From contig JANSYP010000002.1 of the NCBI GenBank assembly GCA_024742405.1, forward strand, positions 434,001 through 498,000: a stretch of 64,000 bases of DNA, in the 5' to 3' direction. The position numbers were made by a program, and so were the translations under genes. How positions within the stretch are numbered: position 1 is the stretch's first letter; the number at the start of each line of letters is the position of its first letter. This stretch comes from Paracoccaceae bacterium. GTDB lineage: Bacteria; Pseudomonadota; Alphaproteobacteria; Rhodobacterales; Rhodobacteraceae. The notes beneath the pieces are model-generated. The model was not told where the DNA came from. It did no database searches and worked only from the letters and a program-made list of their open reading frames with translations. Below are positions 62,628 to 64,000 of this stretch, one piece after another.

Positions 62628-62989
62628 GGGAGCCTCCTTAAGTCGCCACAAAAATGCCGCACTGCAACATCGCGGCTATCGAGGTCAGTTACTGCCAAGC
62701 GCGCAATTTAGCAATCATGAAAAGCTGTTTTTTGAAATTTTCTGTCGCACCCCTCCTCCAGCCGGGCGGAAGCTTGCCGGACTGGTCCGGGCAAGGGTCG
62801 GGGCACAGACGCTCCCCGCCTGTCTGACGCAGCGCACCGGACCACGGCGGCTTGGACGGGAGCACCGGGCGTGGCATGATGTGACGCGGTCCGTCGCGCC
62901 GCACTGCAGCGAATTGACAGAGACATAATCTTACAAGTATGACCCGCAAAGCGCACGAAAGTTGCATGCCCTTGAGTCGCGAGGCCCCG
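62628..62989. promoter_or_regulatory. Divergent promoter region between ccr and ecm
   Basis: The 362-base gap between the divergent ccr and mutase genes. Two AT-rich patches are visible, near 62690-62750 and 62915-62945, and could hold the two promoters. No open frame has protein character and no palindrome longer than 5-6 bases stands out. A shared regulator of the ethylmalonyl-CoA pathway is likely but cannot be identified from the sequence. Confidence 0.5.
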
Positions 62990-64000
62990 ATGACCGCCCC
63001 CAAGACCGACACGCAGACCGACACACGACCAGACCGCCCCTGGATCTTCAGGACCTATGCGGGCCACTCGACGGCCAAGGCGTCCAACGCGCTCTACCGG
63101 ACGAACCTCTCAAAGGGCCAGACCGGGCTGTCGGTCGCGTTCGATCTGCCGACCCAGACGGGCTATGACAGCGACCACGAACTGGCGCGCGGCGAGGTCG
63201 GCAAGGTCGGCGTGCCGGTGGCGCATCTGGGCGACATGCGCGCACTCTTCGCCGACATCCCGCTGGAGCAGATGAACACCTCGATGACGATCAACGCGAC
63301 GGCGCCGTGGCTGCTGTCGCTCTATATCGCGGTGGCCGAGGAACAGGGCGCGGACGTCGCCAAGCTCCAGGGCACCGTCCAGAACGACCTGATCAAGGAA
63401 TATCTCAGCCGCGGCACCTATGTCTGCCCGCCCAAGCCCTCGGTGAAGATGATCACCGACGTGGCCGCCTACTGCTATACCAACCTCCCCAAATGGAACC
63501 CGATGAACGTGTGTTCCTACCACCTGCAGGAGGCCGGCGCGACGCCCGAGCAGGAGCTCGCCTTTGCGCTCGCCACCGCCTGCGCGGTGCTGGACGACGC
63601 CCGCACCAAGGTGCCGGAAGAGGATTTCCCGACCGTCGTCGGCCGCATCAGCTTTTTCGTGAATGCCGGCATCCGGTTCGTCACCGAGATGTGCAAGATG
63701 CGCGCCTTCGTCGATCTCTGGGACGAGATCTGCGCCGAGCGTTACGGCGTGACGGACCCGAAATTCCGCCGCTTCCGCTACGGCGTGCAGGTCAACAGCC
63801 TCGGGCTCACCGAACAGCAGCCCGAAAACAACGTCTACCGCATCCTGATCGAGATGCTCGCCGTGACGCTCAGCAAAAAGGCCCGCGCCCGCGCAGTCCA
63901 GCTGCCGGCCTGGAACGAGGCGCTCGGCCTGCCGCGCCCCTGGGACCAGCAATGGTCGCTCCGGATGCAGCAGATCCTCGCATTGGAAACCGACCTGCTC
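62990..64000 (+). CDS. ecm: Ethylmalonyl-CoA mutase (B12-dependent, methylmalonyl-CoA mutase family), N-terminal part
   Basis: The frame is open to the window end, so only the first 337 codons are seen. The N-terminal region reads DRPWIFRTYAGHSTAKASN, GLSVAFDLPTQTGYDSDH, MNTSMTINATAPWLLSLYIA and KLQGTVQNDLIKEYLSRGTYVCPP, the acyl-CoA mutase TIM-barrel. Position opposite ccr makes ethylmalonyl-CoA mutase far more likely than methylmalonyl-CoA mutase. The C-terminal B12-binding domain lies beyond the window. The ATG at 62990 has GCGAGG upstream; an ATG at 62966 is in the same frame and could be used. Confidence 0.92.
   Translation, partial: MTAPKTDTQTDTRPDRPWIFRTYAGHSTAKASNALYRTNLSKGQTGLSVAFDLPTQTGYDSDHELARGEVGKVGVPVAHLGDMRALFADIPLEQMNTSMTINATAPWLLSLYIAVAEEQGADVAKLQGTVQNDLIKEYLSRGTYVCPPKPSVKMITDVAAYCYTNLPKWNPMNVCSYHLQEAGATPEQELAFALATACAVLDDARTKVPEEDFPTVVGRISFFVNAGIRFVTEMCKMRAFVDLWDEICAERYGVTDPKFRRFRYGVQVNSLGLTEQQPENNVYRILIEMLAVTLSKKARARAVQLPAWNEALGLPRPWDQQWSLRMQQILALETDLL

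Overview
This window is a high-GC chromosomal segment of an alphaproteobacterium, most likely of the Rhodobacteraceae/Roseobacter group. The evidence is a complete PHB granule locus (phaR, phaP, phaC, phaZ), crotonyl-CoA carboxylase/reductase next to an ethylmalonyl-CoA mutase (ethylmalonyl-CoA pathway), a plant-type glutamate-cysteine ligase, the TIGR02186/TauE pair, an acyl-homoserine-lactone LuxI/LuxR pair and a perfect TTAA-N7-TTAA (CtrA-type) motif. I saw no tRNA, rRNA, CRISPR array, prophage or insertion sequence. All identifications come from reading motifs and gene context; no database was searched.

Layout. 1-6.3 kb: amine or polyamine catabolism (glutamine-synthetase-like ligase, FAD amine oxidase, DegT-type aminotransferase, LysR regulator, class III omega-aminotransferase). 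6.4-12.7 kb: PHB locus with an MFS exporter between phaR and phaP; palindromes matching the known PhaR operator lie upstream of phaR and phaP. 12.8-16.4 kb: a poorly conserved stretch with a LacI regulator, a double SnoaL-like protein, a frameshifted pseudogene and a doubtful small membrane ORF. 16.4-25.6 kb: housekeeping genes (gshA, rsmE, ubiA, an OmpA/BON-type protein, rpe, a thioredoxin-like protein, gph, a secreted protein).

26.3-32.5 kb: the most unusual region, a six-gene co-directional cassette: two uncharacterised proteins that look distantly related to each other, a DyP-type heme peroxidase, a membrane-anchored cytochrome P450 with a non-canonical I-helix, a glutathione-S-transferase-like protein and a DUF2461 protein. 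It resembles in layout a peroxide- or hydroperoxide-processing pathway. 32.8-34.6 kb: a SnoaL-like protein overlapping an MmgE/PrpD-family gene.

34.8-44.8 kb, minus strand: moaE, moaD, pgsA, a Tat-exported peptide-type binding protein without its permeases, uvrC, a short-chain dehydrogenase, a Na/Ca-type exchanger, a 55-codon zinc-ribbon-like membrane gene, an S49 peptidase, and the TIGR02186/TauE pair. 44.9-52.0 kb: a BMP-type nucleoside ABC transporter operon split by an oppositely oriented acyltransferase 3 gene and also containing a LysE exporter and a SnoaL-like gene. 52.1-59.4 kb: rimI, tsaB, an Nfu Fe-S scaffold, a universal stress protein, a class IV aminotransferase, a VOC protein, trpS, a rhomboid-fold protein without catalytic residues, and a RecD/Dda-like helicase. 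59.5-64.0 kb: luxI, luxR, a small ORF overlapping luxR, ccr and the start of ecm.

Taken together the genes describe a heterotroph that stores acetyl-CoA as PHB, can assimilate C2 units through the ethylmalonyl-CoA pathway, uses amines as nitrogen or carbon source and signals by acyl-homoserine lactones.
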